In this document: piece after piece, positions 1 through 7,268 of the stretch | Layout of the letters: each line of letters starts with the position of its first letter | Numbering within the stretch: the first letter of the stretch is position 1 | NCBI GenBank assembly: GCA_900552915.1 | Contig: USBS01000034.1 | Coordinates: 1-16,186, forward strand | DNA from: an uncultured Sutterella sp. | Lineage (GTDB): Bacteria; Pseudomonadota; Gammaproteobacteria; Burkholderiales; Burkholderiaceae_F | Length of the DNA stretch: 16,186 nucleotides | Direction of reading: 5' to 3' | The notes under the pieces: generated by a model | What the model was told of the DNA's origin: nothing | The model's database searches: none | Seen by the model: the letters and a program-made list of their open reading frames with translations, nothing else | Made by a program: the position numbers and the translations under genes

Positions 1-55
1 CCCTGCGCTCGGGACTTTCACCCTCTAGAACACGCCCATGCCGGGCGCACAACAA

Positions 56-77
56 GAAACGCCCTCTCGGGCGTTTC
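56..77 (-). terminator. Hairpin terminator after ccmI
   Basis: A perfect 9-bp inverted repeat (GAAACGCCC, loop TCTC, GGGCGTTTC) lies 22 bases past the ccmI stop. Read on the minus strand it is followed by TTGTTG, a weak T tract. It looks like the end of the ccmI transcript. The stem is symmetrical and could also act on a plus-strand transcript entering from the left. The first 55 bases of the window hold no gene that I can support. Confidence 0.6.
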
Positions 78-98
78 GATGTTTCCTTCGTTTTAGGG

Positions 99-1010
99 CT
101 ATTTGCCGTTCTTTTCCTTAGCTTTCGCCTCGGCTTCCCGACGTTCCTGCTCGGCAGCATAGGCGCCTGTCTGCGCTAACCGCTCATAGACGGGATCGTC
201 CATCGACATCTGAGAAAGCAAAAACTCGATATTCTCGCGAGCCTTCGTCCAGTGGCCGAGCTCAAGAGAAGCAATGGCATAGAGCTCACGAGCCGACAGA
301 AGCTTGTCGTTGATCGCAAGAGCTCGATCAAGAACCGTGAGGCTCGCCAGATACCCTTCCCGTGTTTCCTGACTGATGAGCGCGGCTGCATACTCAACGA
401 GCACATCGGCGTCCTTTGCAACAAAACCCTCGACATCAACTGCGCGCTTATAGGCGTCTGCAGCTTCCTTCCAGTCCTTGTCGCGCACCTTAAGGCGCGC
501 GTAAAGCACCCAGGCGCGCTCATCACCGCCGTTGTCCTTCAGGTAGGCAGCAAGCGACGCTTCGTCGTAAAGCCCCTCGGTGCTGCCAAGCGTGCCGTCG
601 GCCTGCATAATGCCCTGCTTGGGCGGGTCGGAGACGAAGTTGATGAGCGAAGGCGACCCCAGGCCTTTGTAAAGCGCAAAGGTGCTTGCTGCAACCACGA
701 CCACCAGTCCGATCGCAAAGACTTTGCCCGGTGCCGACCGTTTAGCATGCTTTTCGTCATCGACAAGCTCTTCGAGAGCGCGTCTCTGAACATCGGCCAC
801 GCTCTCTTCATAGATGCGATCGGTCACAAGCCCTGCGGCTCGCTCGTCGTCCAACACGCGAAGCTGCTCGGAGAGCGCCTCTCGCGAGAGCTCTTTATTG
901 AGCTGTCCGTCATCGTCGGAAGCCGGGCGCAGCAACGCCCACAGAATCGCGAATACGGCCACAACGCTCAAGAGCGCGGCCACAATCCAAAAAGCGGTTT
1001 CGTAAGTCAT
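99..1010 (-). CDS. ccmI: c-type cytochrome biogenesis protein CcmI / NrfG-like TPR protein
   Basis: This is the membrane-anchored TPR subunit of the System I (Ccm) haem lyase. It presents apocytochrome c C-termini to CcmF/CcmH for haem attachment on the periplasmic side. The 303-residue product has a first membrane helix at about residues 6-27, then a charged coiled stretch (about 35-90) typical of CcmI. A second membrane helix follows at about 94-116, then a C-terminal TPR-like region (about 150-285). Two helices plus TPRs match CcmI. NrfG, the dedicated homologue for the CxxCK haem in enterics, equals only the C-terminal part. The gene lies just downstream of a multihaem nitrite reductase whose active-site haem is CxxCK, so a role in maturing that enzyme is plausible. 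A terminator separates the two genes, so co-transcription would need readthrough. No other ccm gene is in the window. There is no clear Shine-Dalgarno sequence before the ATG. Confidence 0.8.
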   Translation of the reverse strand: MTYETAFWIVAALLSVVAVFAILWALLRPASDDDGQLNKELSREALSEQLRVLDDERAAGLVTDRIYEESVADVQRRALEELVDDEKHAKRSAPGKVFAIGLVVVVAASTFALYKGLGSPSLINFVSDPPKQGIMQADGTLGSTEGLYDEASLAAYLKDNGGDERAWVLYARLKVRDKDWKEAADAYKRAVDVEGFVAKDADVLVEYAAALISQETREGYLASLTVLDRALAINDKLLSARELYAIASLELGHWTKARENIEFLLSQMSMDDPVYERLAQTGAYAAEQERREAEAKAKEKNGK

Positions 1011-1030
1011 AAGCGCGATTGTACGTAGTA

Positions 1031-1066
1031 AAAAGGGTGCCCCGCCTTAAGACAGAGCACCCTTTT
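1031..1066 (-). terminator. Terminator between the nitrite reductase gene and ccmI
   Basis: A 10-bp stem (AAAAGGGTGC at 1031-1040 pairing with GCACCCTTTT at 1057-1066) encloses a 16-base loop. On the minus strand it is followed by further Ts, giving a run of five. It begins about 20 bases past the reductase stop, so it fits an intrinsic terminator for that gene. It would limit transcription into ccmI. Confidence 0.75.
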
Positions 1067-1087
1067 CTTTTCGGCTACAGAGAAGAA

Positions 1088-2719
1088 TTACTTCTTGTTC
1101 TTGGCGACCATAGCGTCGCGCAGGATCTTGGTAGCCTTCTGAGCAGCGTCAGCGCACTTGGCAAGCGAGAGCTGAGCGGCTTCAGGATTGTGGAACCATG
1201 CACCGTTCACAGCCGTCCACCATTCCCAATTGGTGTGGGCAACGGAGTGAAGTTCGCGAGCCTGGTTGAGGACTTCGTCGCTCACGCCCATGGCCAGTGC
1301 GAGGTCGAAGGCGTTGAACATGTCGTTCATGCGGCTTTCGGCTTCACGCAGCTTGCCGTCGTAGTAGCCCTTCATACCGTCGATCACGCGGTTGAGCTGC
1401 TTGGCGGTCTTGTCCTTGTGGCACTGCAGGCAGGTTTCCTTCATGTAGTGACGCGGAGTCGTCGACCAGTGGCTCGTGTAAACCTTACCGGTCTTCTTGT
1501 CCTTCATCTTGGGCATGTGGCAGTCGGCGCAACCGACACCGGCCTTATCGTGCGTGGAGTTCCAGTACGTTTCAACGTCGGGGTGCTGCATCTTGGTCAG
1601 AGCGGCGCCGGTCACGTTGTGCTTGAAGTCCTTGAAGCCGACCTTGGCGTAGAACTCGTCGATCTTGGTGACGTCAACGAACGGGAAGAGGTTCGTGCGA
1701 ACGTCGCTCATGCCGATCGCCTTGCCGGTCTTCGGATCAAAGCCCGGGTTGCAGTTTTACTCGACGTGGCACTGGGCGCACATCAGCTTGCTGTCGGCCT
1801 TTTCAAGCGTAGCGATCTTGCGGGTGAAGCCGCGAACGCCCATGTCGATCACGTTGATCTTCGTGGCCTTCGGATCTTCACTGTAAAGGCTCGGGATGTC
1901 CGTACGGGTCAGAGCCTGGATGAGGCCGTCACGCACGATACGCGGCTTGGCGCTGTGCGGATCGTGGCAGAAGTTGCAGTTGACCGCATGGTTGATACTG
2001 CGCATCACGTCAACAACGTTGGACTGACGCGAGAACTTGGCCTGCGGATGCTTTTCGCCGAGGTATGCCCAATCGAGCATCAGGTCGGTCGACTTGCAGG
2101 TCCAGCAAACCGGGTTGCCTGCAGCGGCCGTACCGGCACGACGCGGCTTCTGCGCATTGTCTTCAGGATACTTGTCGTTGATGACGTCCCAAACGCGGAA
2201 GGCACCGTCGCCCTGACCGAGGTACATCCAGCCTTCCTTCGGTTCGAAACGGCCGCCGAAGGCGCGGTCGCAGAGATACTGGTCAAGTGCGGCAAACGCG
2301 TGGCTGCGGGGCAGATCGTGTTCCTTCGTGAAGCCGTGGGCACCCAGGGCGCGGTCGAAGAACGGGTTCGGAGCAACGCTGGCGCTGTTCTTCTTCGAGA
2401 AGCGCGGCGTACGTTCTTCGTTGATCGTGTACATGGACTTGAACTGTGCCGGGTGGCAGGAACCGCAGGTCTTGGGATCCATGCTCGTCACCGGGCGGGT
2501 GTCCTTGCTCGGGGCGCTGACGTGCTTGGTCAAACCCGAGTGGCAGCTCGTGCAGGAAACCTTCTTGTGAGCGCCGGACTTGTGGAAGCCACCGATGTTG
2601 CTGTGGCAAGCCACACAAGTCTTGGTGTCGACCTTTTCGGGAGCAGCATTGACGGCAGGAGCAATAGCCACTGCCACAGCAAGTGCAACGCAGGCCTGTA
2701 CGAAATTATGTTTTTTCAT
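1088..2719 (-). pseudogene. Octahaem ammonia-forming nitrite reductase (NrfA/ONR type), interrupted by in-frame TAA
   Basis: Periplasmic cytochromes of this family reduce nitrite to ammonia with six electrons. From the ATG at 2719 (AGGAGA seven bases upstream) the frame has 543 codons. It opens with a Sec signal peptide (about 1-26). Eight haem motifs follow: CVACH 35, CTSCH 56, CGSCH 85, CWTCK 205, CNFCH 248, CAQCH 314, CADCH 397 and CLQCH 430. Motifs four to eight, with the lysine-ligated CxxCK, reproduce pentahaem NrfA. The three extra N-terminal haems make it the octahaem (ONR, Thioalkalivibrio NiR-like) form. The K-x-Q-H active-site/calcium motif is present at 376-379. Codon 321 (1757-1759) is TAA, directly after CHVE, where the family has its catalytic tyrosine. 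The cysteine two residues on, which crosslinks to that tyrosine in ONR, is kept. There is no frameshift, and the remaining 222 codons are intact. As read, the product stops at 320 residues without the last two haems. It is a recent nonsense mutation, a base-calling error or, less likely, a suppressed stop. No nrfH-like partner gene is visible. Confidence 0.85.
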
Positions 2720-2944
2720 CTCGTCTCTCCTAATCGCGATTCTCAATTGTGATTACGGGAAGCTCGATTGGGGCCTCGCTTCCGCTGTAGAAATCGCTTC
2801 GGAGCATTTTGTCACAGTCTGAAAAATGTCTGAACACGCCAAGCAAACATTCAATTGCCCGACAGAATGACTCGGTTTTTGAGCTCTTTTCCTTATGCCT
2901 TTCTTAAATGCCCCGTGAAATAAGGCTTAAGCAAGAGTTAATAA
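2720..2944 (-). promoter_or_regulatory. Leader/promoter region of the nitrite reductase gene
   Basis: These 225 bases lie between the rimO terminator and the reductase ATG and hold no gene. They must carry the promoter, but I see no convincing sigma-70 pair and no good FNR box. The clearest structure is a direct repeat, GTCTGAA-N4-GTCTGAA (2817-2834, plus-strand reading), about 100 bases upstream of the ATG. Its 11-base period suggests two copies on the same DNA face. A loose inverted repeat (CTTAA..GCC / GGCTTAAG) lies around 2903-2931. The ribosome-binding site AGGAGA is at the start-codon end. Regulation by nitrite or anaerobiosis is expected for the family but not shown here. Confidence 0.45.
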
Positions 2945-2981
2945 AAAAGCTGCGGCAGAGGCATGCTCTTTCGCAGCTTTT
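2945..2981 (-). terminator. Terminator of the rluD-pgeF-rimO operon
   Basis: A 10-bp stem (AAAAGCTGCG at 2945-2954 with CGCAGCTTTT at 2972-2981) has extra AGAG/CTCT pairing inside. On the minus strand it is followed by TTTTTTATT. It lies about 100 bases past the rimO stop. It is a strong intrinsic terminator that insulates the nitrite reductase gene from the operon upstream. The A-rich side gives a T run in the other orientation too, so it may work both ways. Confidence 0.8.
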
Positions 2982-3084
2982 CCATATCGGGGTAATCCCT
3001 TAAGCACAGTTCGTTCAAAACCCCAAAATAGGCCAAATTTTTAGGCAAGGAACCCAACTTGACCTACTCGAATCTTGACCAAAA

Positions 3085-4443
3085 TCAAACACTTTGCACA
3101 TGCCTGCCGATCAGATCGTGCTCGCGGCTGTCGGTGATGCGCACGTCGACAAAGTCGCCCGGCTCCAAATGTGCATCGGTTGTCACATACACCACGCCGT
3201 CGATATCGGGCGCATCGGCTGTGGTGCGTCCAACGGCCACCCCGTCTTCGTCCTCAGGCTCGTCGATGATGACGCGCTTGACGGTTCCCACCTTGGCCTT
3301 GAGGATTTCAGCAGAAATCTCGGCCTGCACCTCCATGAAGCGTCGACGGCGGTCTTCGCGCACCTCGTCGGGCAACTGACCGGGAAGTGCATTGGCCTGC
3401 GCTCCTTCCACGGGGCTGTAGGCAAAGCACCCCACACGATCGAGCCGCGCCTCGCGCAGGAAGTCGAGCAGATACTCGAACTCCTCTTCGGTCTCTCCCG
3501 GGAACCCCGTGATGAAGGTCGAGCGGATCGTGATGTCGGGACACACCGCTCTCCAGGCCGCAATTCGCTCGAGATTCTTTTCGGCGCTCGCCGGCCGCTT
3601 CATTGCCTTGAGCACACGCGGATGCGCGTGCTGGAAGGGTACGTCAAGATACGGAAGGATCAGTCCCTGCGCCATCAGTTCAACGACAGCGTCGGTAGAC
3701 GGGTACGGATAGACATAATGCAGACGCACCCACGCGTCAAGCTTTCCGAGTTCTCGAGCCAGCTCAAGCAGCCGCGTCTTCACCGGACGGCCGCCCGCAA
3801 AGCCCGTGCGGTAGCGCACATCAAGACCGTAGGCTGCCGTGTCCTGACTGATCACCAAAAGTTCCTTGACGCCGCCCTTCACAAGGTTTTCGGCTTCGCG
3901 AAGCACGTCGCCGATCGGGCGGCTTACCAGATCGCCGCGCAGATCCGGAATGATGCAGAACGTGCAGTGGTGCGAACAGCCTTCGCTGATCTTCAGATAG
4001 GCATAGTGTGCGGGCGTGAGCTTCAAGCCCGCCGCAGGCACCAGATCGTCGAAGGGCTCGTGCGGACGCGGCAGATGCGCGTGCACGAGCGCCAGCGTTT
4101 CCGCCAGACTGTCGGGGCCCGTGATGCCCAACACCTTGGGCACACGCTCCTGCAGCCAACTCTCGCCGTCGGCCTTCTTCTTGCCGCCCAAGCACCCTGT
4201 CACGATCACGCGGCCGTTTTCTCTGAGCGCCTCGGTAATGGCCTCCAGACTTTCGGCAACTGCCGCGTCGATAAAGGCGCAGGTGTTGACGATCACCAAA
4301 TCGGCTTCTTTGTAATCGGCGGCAATGATGTAACCTTCAGCACGAAGTTCGGTGACGATGCGTTCGGTGTCTACAAGCGCCTTGGGGCAGCCGAGGCTCA
4401 CAAAACCCACACGGCCGATGCGGCCTTTCTTCGCAGCGGTCAT
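3085..4443 (-). CDS. rimO: Ribosomal protein S12 methylthiotransferase RimO
   Basis: RimO is a radical-SAM enzyme with two [4Fe-4S] clusters. It adds a methylthio group to the conserved aspartate near position 88-89 of ribosomal protein S12. The 452-residue product opens with the UPF0004 domain, whose cluster cysteines are C19 (LGCPKA), C55 (NTCAF) and C84 (TGCLG). The radical-SAM CxxxCxxC motif follows at C156, C160 and C163 (CSHHCTFC). A C-terminal TRAM-like domain occupies about 385-450. The LGCPKALVDTE start and the SHHCTFCIIP context distinguish RimO from the tRNA enzyme MiaB. Length is usual. A strong AAGGAGAGG lies just before the ATG, in the 9-base gap after the pgeF stop, so it is the last gene of rluD-pgeF-rimO. 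I see nothing odd in it. Confidence 0.96.
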   Translation of the reverse strand: MTAAKKGRIGRVGFVSLGCPKALVDTERIVTELRAEGYIIAADYKEADLVIVNTCAFIDAAVAESLEAITEALRENGRVIVTGCLGGKKKADGESWLQERVPKVLGITGPDSLAETLALVHAHLPRPHEPFDDLVPAAGLKLTPAHYAYLKISEGCSHHCTFCIIPDLRGDLVSRPIGDVLREAENLVKGGVKELLVISQDTAAYGLDVRYRTGFAGGRPVKTRLLELARELGKLDAWVRLHYVYPYPSTDAVVELMAQGLILPYLDVPFQHAHPRVLKAMKRPASAEKNLERIAAWRAVCPDITIRSTFITGFPGETEEEFEYLLDFLREARLDRVGCFAYSPVEGAQANALPGQLPDEVREDRRRRFMEVQAEISAEILKAKVGTVKRVIIDEPEDEDGVAVGRTTADAPDIDGVVYVTTDAHLEPGDFVDVRITDSREHDLIGRHVQSV

Positions 4444-4452
4444 GACCTCTCC

Positions 4453-5217
4453 TTACTTCTCGATCCAGATAAGAGCCGCATGCCGCCCGGTGCGGCCGTC
4501 GCGACGATAGCTGTAGAAGCGCTCGCGATCGGCATAGGTCGACAAGCCGCAGTCCTCAATATCGGAAACGCCTACCTTGGCCAACGCCGCTTTGGCATAG
4601 GCCGCCAGATCAATAAGGAATTTTTCGCCCTTGGCTGCAACGCCGTTTTCAACGCCCGGATAGGCTTTTTCAAAAGCCTCGGCAACATCGGTGTCGACTT
4701 CAAAATCCTCGCCTCCGATTCGGGGGCCCAGCCACGCCTTCAACTCGCATCCGGGCACCTTTTCCTGCATCGCTTTGACGGCTTCTTCGATGACGCCTGC
4801 AGCCAGGCTCTTCCAGCCGGCATGCACGGCACCCACAACGCGCCCGGATTTGTCCGCAAGAAGCACCGGCAGGCAGTCTGCAACCTGCACGACGCAAACC
4901 GTTCCGGGCACGGTCGTCACCTGTGCATCGGCCTCAACGGACTCGTCGTCCACTTCCTCCGCATTGACCACCTGGATGCCGTGCACCTGCGTCATCCAGT
5001 GGGGTTCGGACGGACACAAGTCCGCCACGATCGAGCGGTTCATGCGCACGCAGCCTGCGTTGTCTTCAACTCGCGAGCCGACGTTCAAACCCATGATGCC
5101 TTCCGGACCGCCCCAGGGGCCCGATGAGACGCCGCCCACGCGCTCCGTAAAAAGAGCCTTCACTTTCTCGCCCATCTCCGGCCGGATGACGGCAAGCTCA
5201 TTCTTCCAATTCATCAT
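4453..5217 (-). CDS. pgeF: Peptidoglycan editing factor PgeF (YfiH/DUF152 family)
   Basis: This is a copper/zinc 'laccase-fold' protein of the YfiH family. Its E. coli member removes mis-incorporated serine-containing muropeptide precursors, and older annotations call it polyphenol oxidase. The 254-residue product keeps the family's metal and catalytic triad: H79 (TQVHG), C115 (VADCLP) and H132 (VHAGW). It also has the N-terminal TERVGGVS motif and the GLSTYADRERFYSYRRDG-type C-terminal signature (about 222-243). The first of two tandem ATGs was chosen because the purine-rich AAAGGA is better spaced from it. The gene follows rluD by 51 bases, a gap that contains a 6-bp hairpin (5246-5261) without a T tract. 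It precedes rimO by 9 bases. The rluD-pgeF pairing is conserved in E. coli, which supports the assignment. Confidence 0.93.
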   Translation of the reverse strand: MMNWKNELAVIRPEMGEKVKALFTERVGGVSSGPWGGPEGIMGLNVGSRVEDNAGCVRMNRSIVADLCPSEPHWMTQVHGIQVVNAEEVDDESVEADAQVTTVPGTVCVVQVADCLPVLLADKSGRVVGAVHAGWKSLAAGVIEEAVKAMQEKVPGCELKAWLGPRIGGEDFEVDTDVAEAFEKAYPGVENGVAAKGEKFLIDLAAYAKAALAKVGVSDIEDCGLSTYADRERFYSYRRDGRTGRHAALIWIEK

Positions 5218-5268
5218 TTTCTTTTTTCCTTTCTCGACGCCGACAGCCGAACACCTTCGGCGCTATTT

Positions 5269-6408
5269 TTATTCGTCGGCTTCGCCTTCGTAGACCATCG
5301 GCCCGAAATCGGGCATCTGCGGACGAGCCCCCTCCTCAAACACGCTTACCGGTTCGTCGGTCGGTCCGAAATCGAGGGCATCCATCAATTCGATCATGTC
5401 TTCGGGCGGAGGAGCAAACCACTCGCAGGTCTCGCCCGTAGCGGGGTGCTTGAGAATCAGGCGGCTCGCGTGCAGCGCCTGACGGTTGAACCGCGCGGCA
5501 ACCCCCGCCTCTTCGGGCAGGCTCGATGCGTTCGTACGGTAAAGCGGATCGCCCAAAAGCGGCAGACCGACGCTTGTGAGATGCACGCGGATCTGATGCG
5601 TGCGGCCGGTTTCCAAACGACAGGCCACCCAACTCACCATGCGGCCGGCGACGCGCGTCGAATCCACCAGACGCACGCGCGTCTTGGCCGGGCGACTTCC
5701 CTGCCCTCCGCGGCAGCAGAATTTGATAGGCGAGCGCGGATCTCGGCCGATGGCGCGGTCTACAAAACCCGCTTCAGGTGCCAAACCCAACACGATCGCC
5801 CAGTATTCGCGGCCCACGGTGCGTGCCTGCAGCTGGCGAACCAAGTCCGTGCGGGCAGCTTCGTTGCGCGCAACAACCATAAGTCCCGACGTTTCTTTGT
5901 CGAGGCGATGCACGATGCCCGCGCGGCTCACGCGCGTCAGCTCCGGATAACGGAACAAAAGACCGTTTAAAAGCGTTCCGTTCCAGTGGCCCGCGGCCGG
6001 ATGCACCACAAGGCCCGCCGGTTTATTGACGACAATGATGTCGTCGTCTTCGTACAAAACATCAAACGCAATGCCGTCTTCGGCCACATAGGCCGTGTCT
6101 TCGGGCGCAGGCTGCGGCGTGACGATCAGCTCGTCGCCGTCGGCCACCTTCATGCGCACGCCCGCGGCAGGCTCGCCGTTGACGAGCACGGCCCCGGCCT
6201 CGATCCACTTCTGCAGTCGAGCGCGGCTCACCGACGGGATCAGAGCGGCAAGAACCTTGTCGAGACGCTCTCCCGAGAAGAACCCTTCGACCTCGTAGAC
6301 GTCCGGCTCTGCTGTATTATCCACATCATCAACAAATTCAAGCGCTTGTTCGGGCTCTTCGCAGATATAATCGCCCAATTGATTTTCTGGTTGCTTATTG
6401 GTGGTCAT
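5269..6408 (-). CDS. rluD: 23S rRNA pseudouridine synthase RluD
   Basis: RluD isomerises uridines of helix 69 of 23S rRNA (1911/1915/1917 in E. coli) to pseudouridine during large-subunit assembly. From the ATG at 6408 the product has 379 residues. An acidic N-terminal extension (about 1-40) comes first. An S4 RNA-binding domain (about 43-98) and the RluA-type catalytic domain follow. The catalytic aspartate is D170 in HRLDKETSGL, and TGRTHQIR lies at 267-274. An acidic tail of about 45 residues closes it. An upstream in-frame start at 6528 exists, but it would run 120 bases into bamD and adds non-family sequence, so I prefer 6408. At 6408 the start codon interlocks with the bamD ATG. The divergent position next to bamD and upstream of pgeF matches other proteobacteria. 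The length of the terminal extensions makes RluD more secure than RluA or RluC only by context. Confidence 0.92.
   Translation of the reverse strand: MTTNKQPENQLGDYICEEPEQALEFVDDVDNTAEPDVYEVEGFFSGERLDKVLAALIPSVSRARLQKWIEAGAVLVNGEPAAGVRMKVADGDELIVTPQPAPEDTAYVAEDGIAFDVLYEDDDIIVVNKPAGLVVHPAAGHWNGTLLNGLLFRYPELTRVSRAGIVHRLDKETSGLMVVARNEAARTDLVRQLQARTVGREYWAIVLGLAPEAGFVDRAIGRDPRSPIKFCCRGGQGSRPAKTRVRLVDSTRVAGRMVSWVACRLETGRTHQIRVHLTSVGLPLLGDPLYRTNASSLPEEAGVAARFNRQALHASRLILKHPATGETCEWFAPPPEDMIELMDALDFGPTDEPVSVFEEGARPQMPDFGPMVYEGEADE
6346..6371 (+). promoter_or_regulatory. Candidate bamD promoter inside rluD
   Basis: A perfect -10 hexamer TATAAT (6366-6371) lies 35 bases before the bamD ATG, within the rluD coding sequence. 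The best -35 match, TTGTTC (6346-6351), leaves a short 14-base spacer, so the -35 is weak. There is no intergenic space between the divergent genes, so the bamD promoter has to be within rluD. This is the best candidate. Confidence 0.5.
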
Positions 6409-7207
6409 GAATTCCAGTAACTTAGTGCGTCTAACCAAAATTTCCCTGTTGTGCGCGGCAACGGCCTTGAGCGGCTGCTCCTGGCTGCAGTCCCTTGAAA
6501 TCGATCCGACCAAGGACTGGACGGCCAATCAGCTTTATACCGAAGCGCGTACGGCCATGAACGAAGGCACGTGGGACGTCGCGCGCGACTACTATACCAA
6601 GCTCGAAGCGCGCTATCCGTTCAGCTCCTATGCACAGCAGGCTCAGATCGATCTTGCGTACGTGAACTTCAAGGATGACGACGCCGCCGGCGCCGTGCAG
6701 CAGCTTGATCGATTCCTGCGCGCCTATCCCAATCATCCCAACAGCGACTATGCGCTGTACCTCAAGGCTCTCGCTACGCTCAACGAACGCGACGGGTGGC
6801 TTGCGGAACTTACAACGCAGGATCTGGCCGACCGCGACGCACAGGCTTCGCGCGATGCGTTCGACATCTTTAAGGAACTTGCCGCGCGCTTCCCGGACTC
6901 CCGCTATGCGCCCGAAGCACGCCGCCGCATGCACGAGCTTGTCAATTCTCAAGCCCAGCACCTGCTGAGCACCGCGCGCTTTTACTATGAGCGCAAAGCC
7001 TATATCGCCGCCATCAATCGCGCCAAGGTCGTGATCTCGGACTTCCAGACCACCGCTGCCCGCGACGATGCACTGCTGCTCATCGCCGACAGCTACCATG
7101 AGCTCGGCATGTACGATCTGGAAAAAGACACGCGCCGCGTGATCGAAATGAATAAGATCAAGCCCTCGAAGGTTGAGGACGACTCCTGGTTCCCGAGTCT
7201 GTGGTAA
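6407..7207 (+). CDS. bamD: Outer membrane protein assembly factor BamD (lipoprotein)
   Basis: BamD is an essential TPR lipoprotein of the BAM complex that folds beta-barrel proteins into the outer membrane. Neisserial homologues are called ComL. The 266-residue product has a lipoprotein signal with lipobox LSGC (lipidated C24). TPR units follow, with typical patterns such as YTKLEARYPFSSYAQQAQIDLAY and LDRFLRAYPNHPNSDYALYLKAL-like segments (about 50-115). More repeats extend to about residue 250. In-frame TTG and GTG codons sit up to nine bases upstream of the chosen ATG; the choice changes only three residues. Its ATG shares the tetranucleotide CATG with the rluD start on the other strand. 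A terminator follows directly. Length and domain layout are normal. Confidence 0.95.
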   Translation: MNSSNLVRLTKISLLCAATALSGCSWLQSLEIDPTKDWTANQLYTEARTAMNEGTWDVARDYYTKLEARYPFSSYAQQAQIDLAYVNFKDDDAAGAVQQLDRFLRAYPNHPNSDYALYLKALATLNERDGWLAELTTQDLADRDAQASRDAFDIFKELAARFPDSRYAPEARRRMHELVNSQAQHLLSTARFYYERKAYIAAINRAKVVISDFQTTAARDDALLLIADSYHELGMYDLEKDTRRVIEMNKIKPSKVEDDSWFPSLW

Positions 7208-7226
7208 CCGAAGTCCTCTCGACTCG

Positions 7227-7254
7227 AACGCCTCGCTGATCCGCGAGGCGTTTT
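7227..7254 (+). terminator. Terminator of bamD
   Basis: The stem AACGCCTCG (7227-7235) pairs with CGAGGCGTT (7244-7252) around an 8-base loop, and the downstream arm runs into TTTT. It begins 20 bases after the bamD stop and lies just before the convergent end of the Nudix gene. Confidence 0.8.
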
Positions 7255-7268
7255 CGCATCGGCCGTCT

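Noticed and set aside
1088..1711. A separate 207-codon gene for the C-terminal part of the nitrite reductase (ATG at 1711)
   Set aside because: It has no ribosome-binding site and no signal peptide for the periplasm, and its two haem motifs continue the upstream domain exactly. It is the 3' part of the interrupted gene.
1019..2752. A 577-codon open frame on the plus strand, opposite the nitrite reductase gene
   Set aside because: It is the complement of a haem protein gene with eight placed motifs. Its own translation shows no recognisable family. It is a by-product of codon bias.
3075..3088. An FNR-like box, TTGACCAAAATCAA, one mismatch from TTGAT-N4-ATCAA
   Set aside because: It overlaps the rimO stop codon and is separated from the nitrite reductase gene by the strong terminator at 2945-2981. 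It is over 350 bases from the ATG, and no promoter is at a fitting distance.
3094..5127. A 677-codon open frame on the plus strand, antisense to rimO and pgeF
   Set aside because: It lies wholly opposite two well-recognised genes. It has no domain, signal or ribosome-binding evidence and shows the composition expected of the complement of GC-rich codons.
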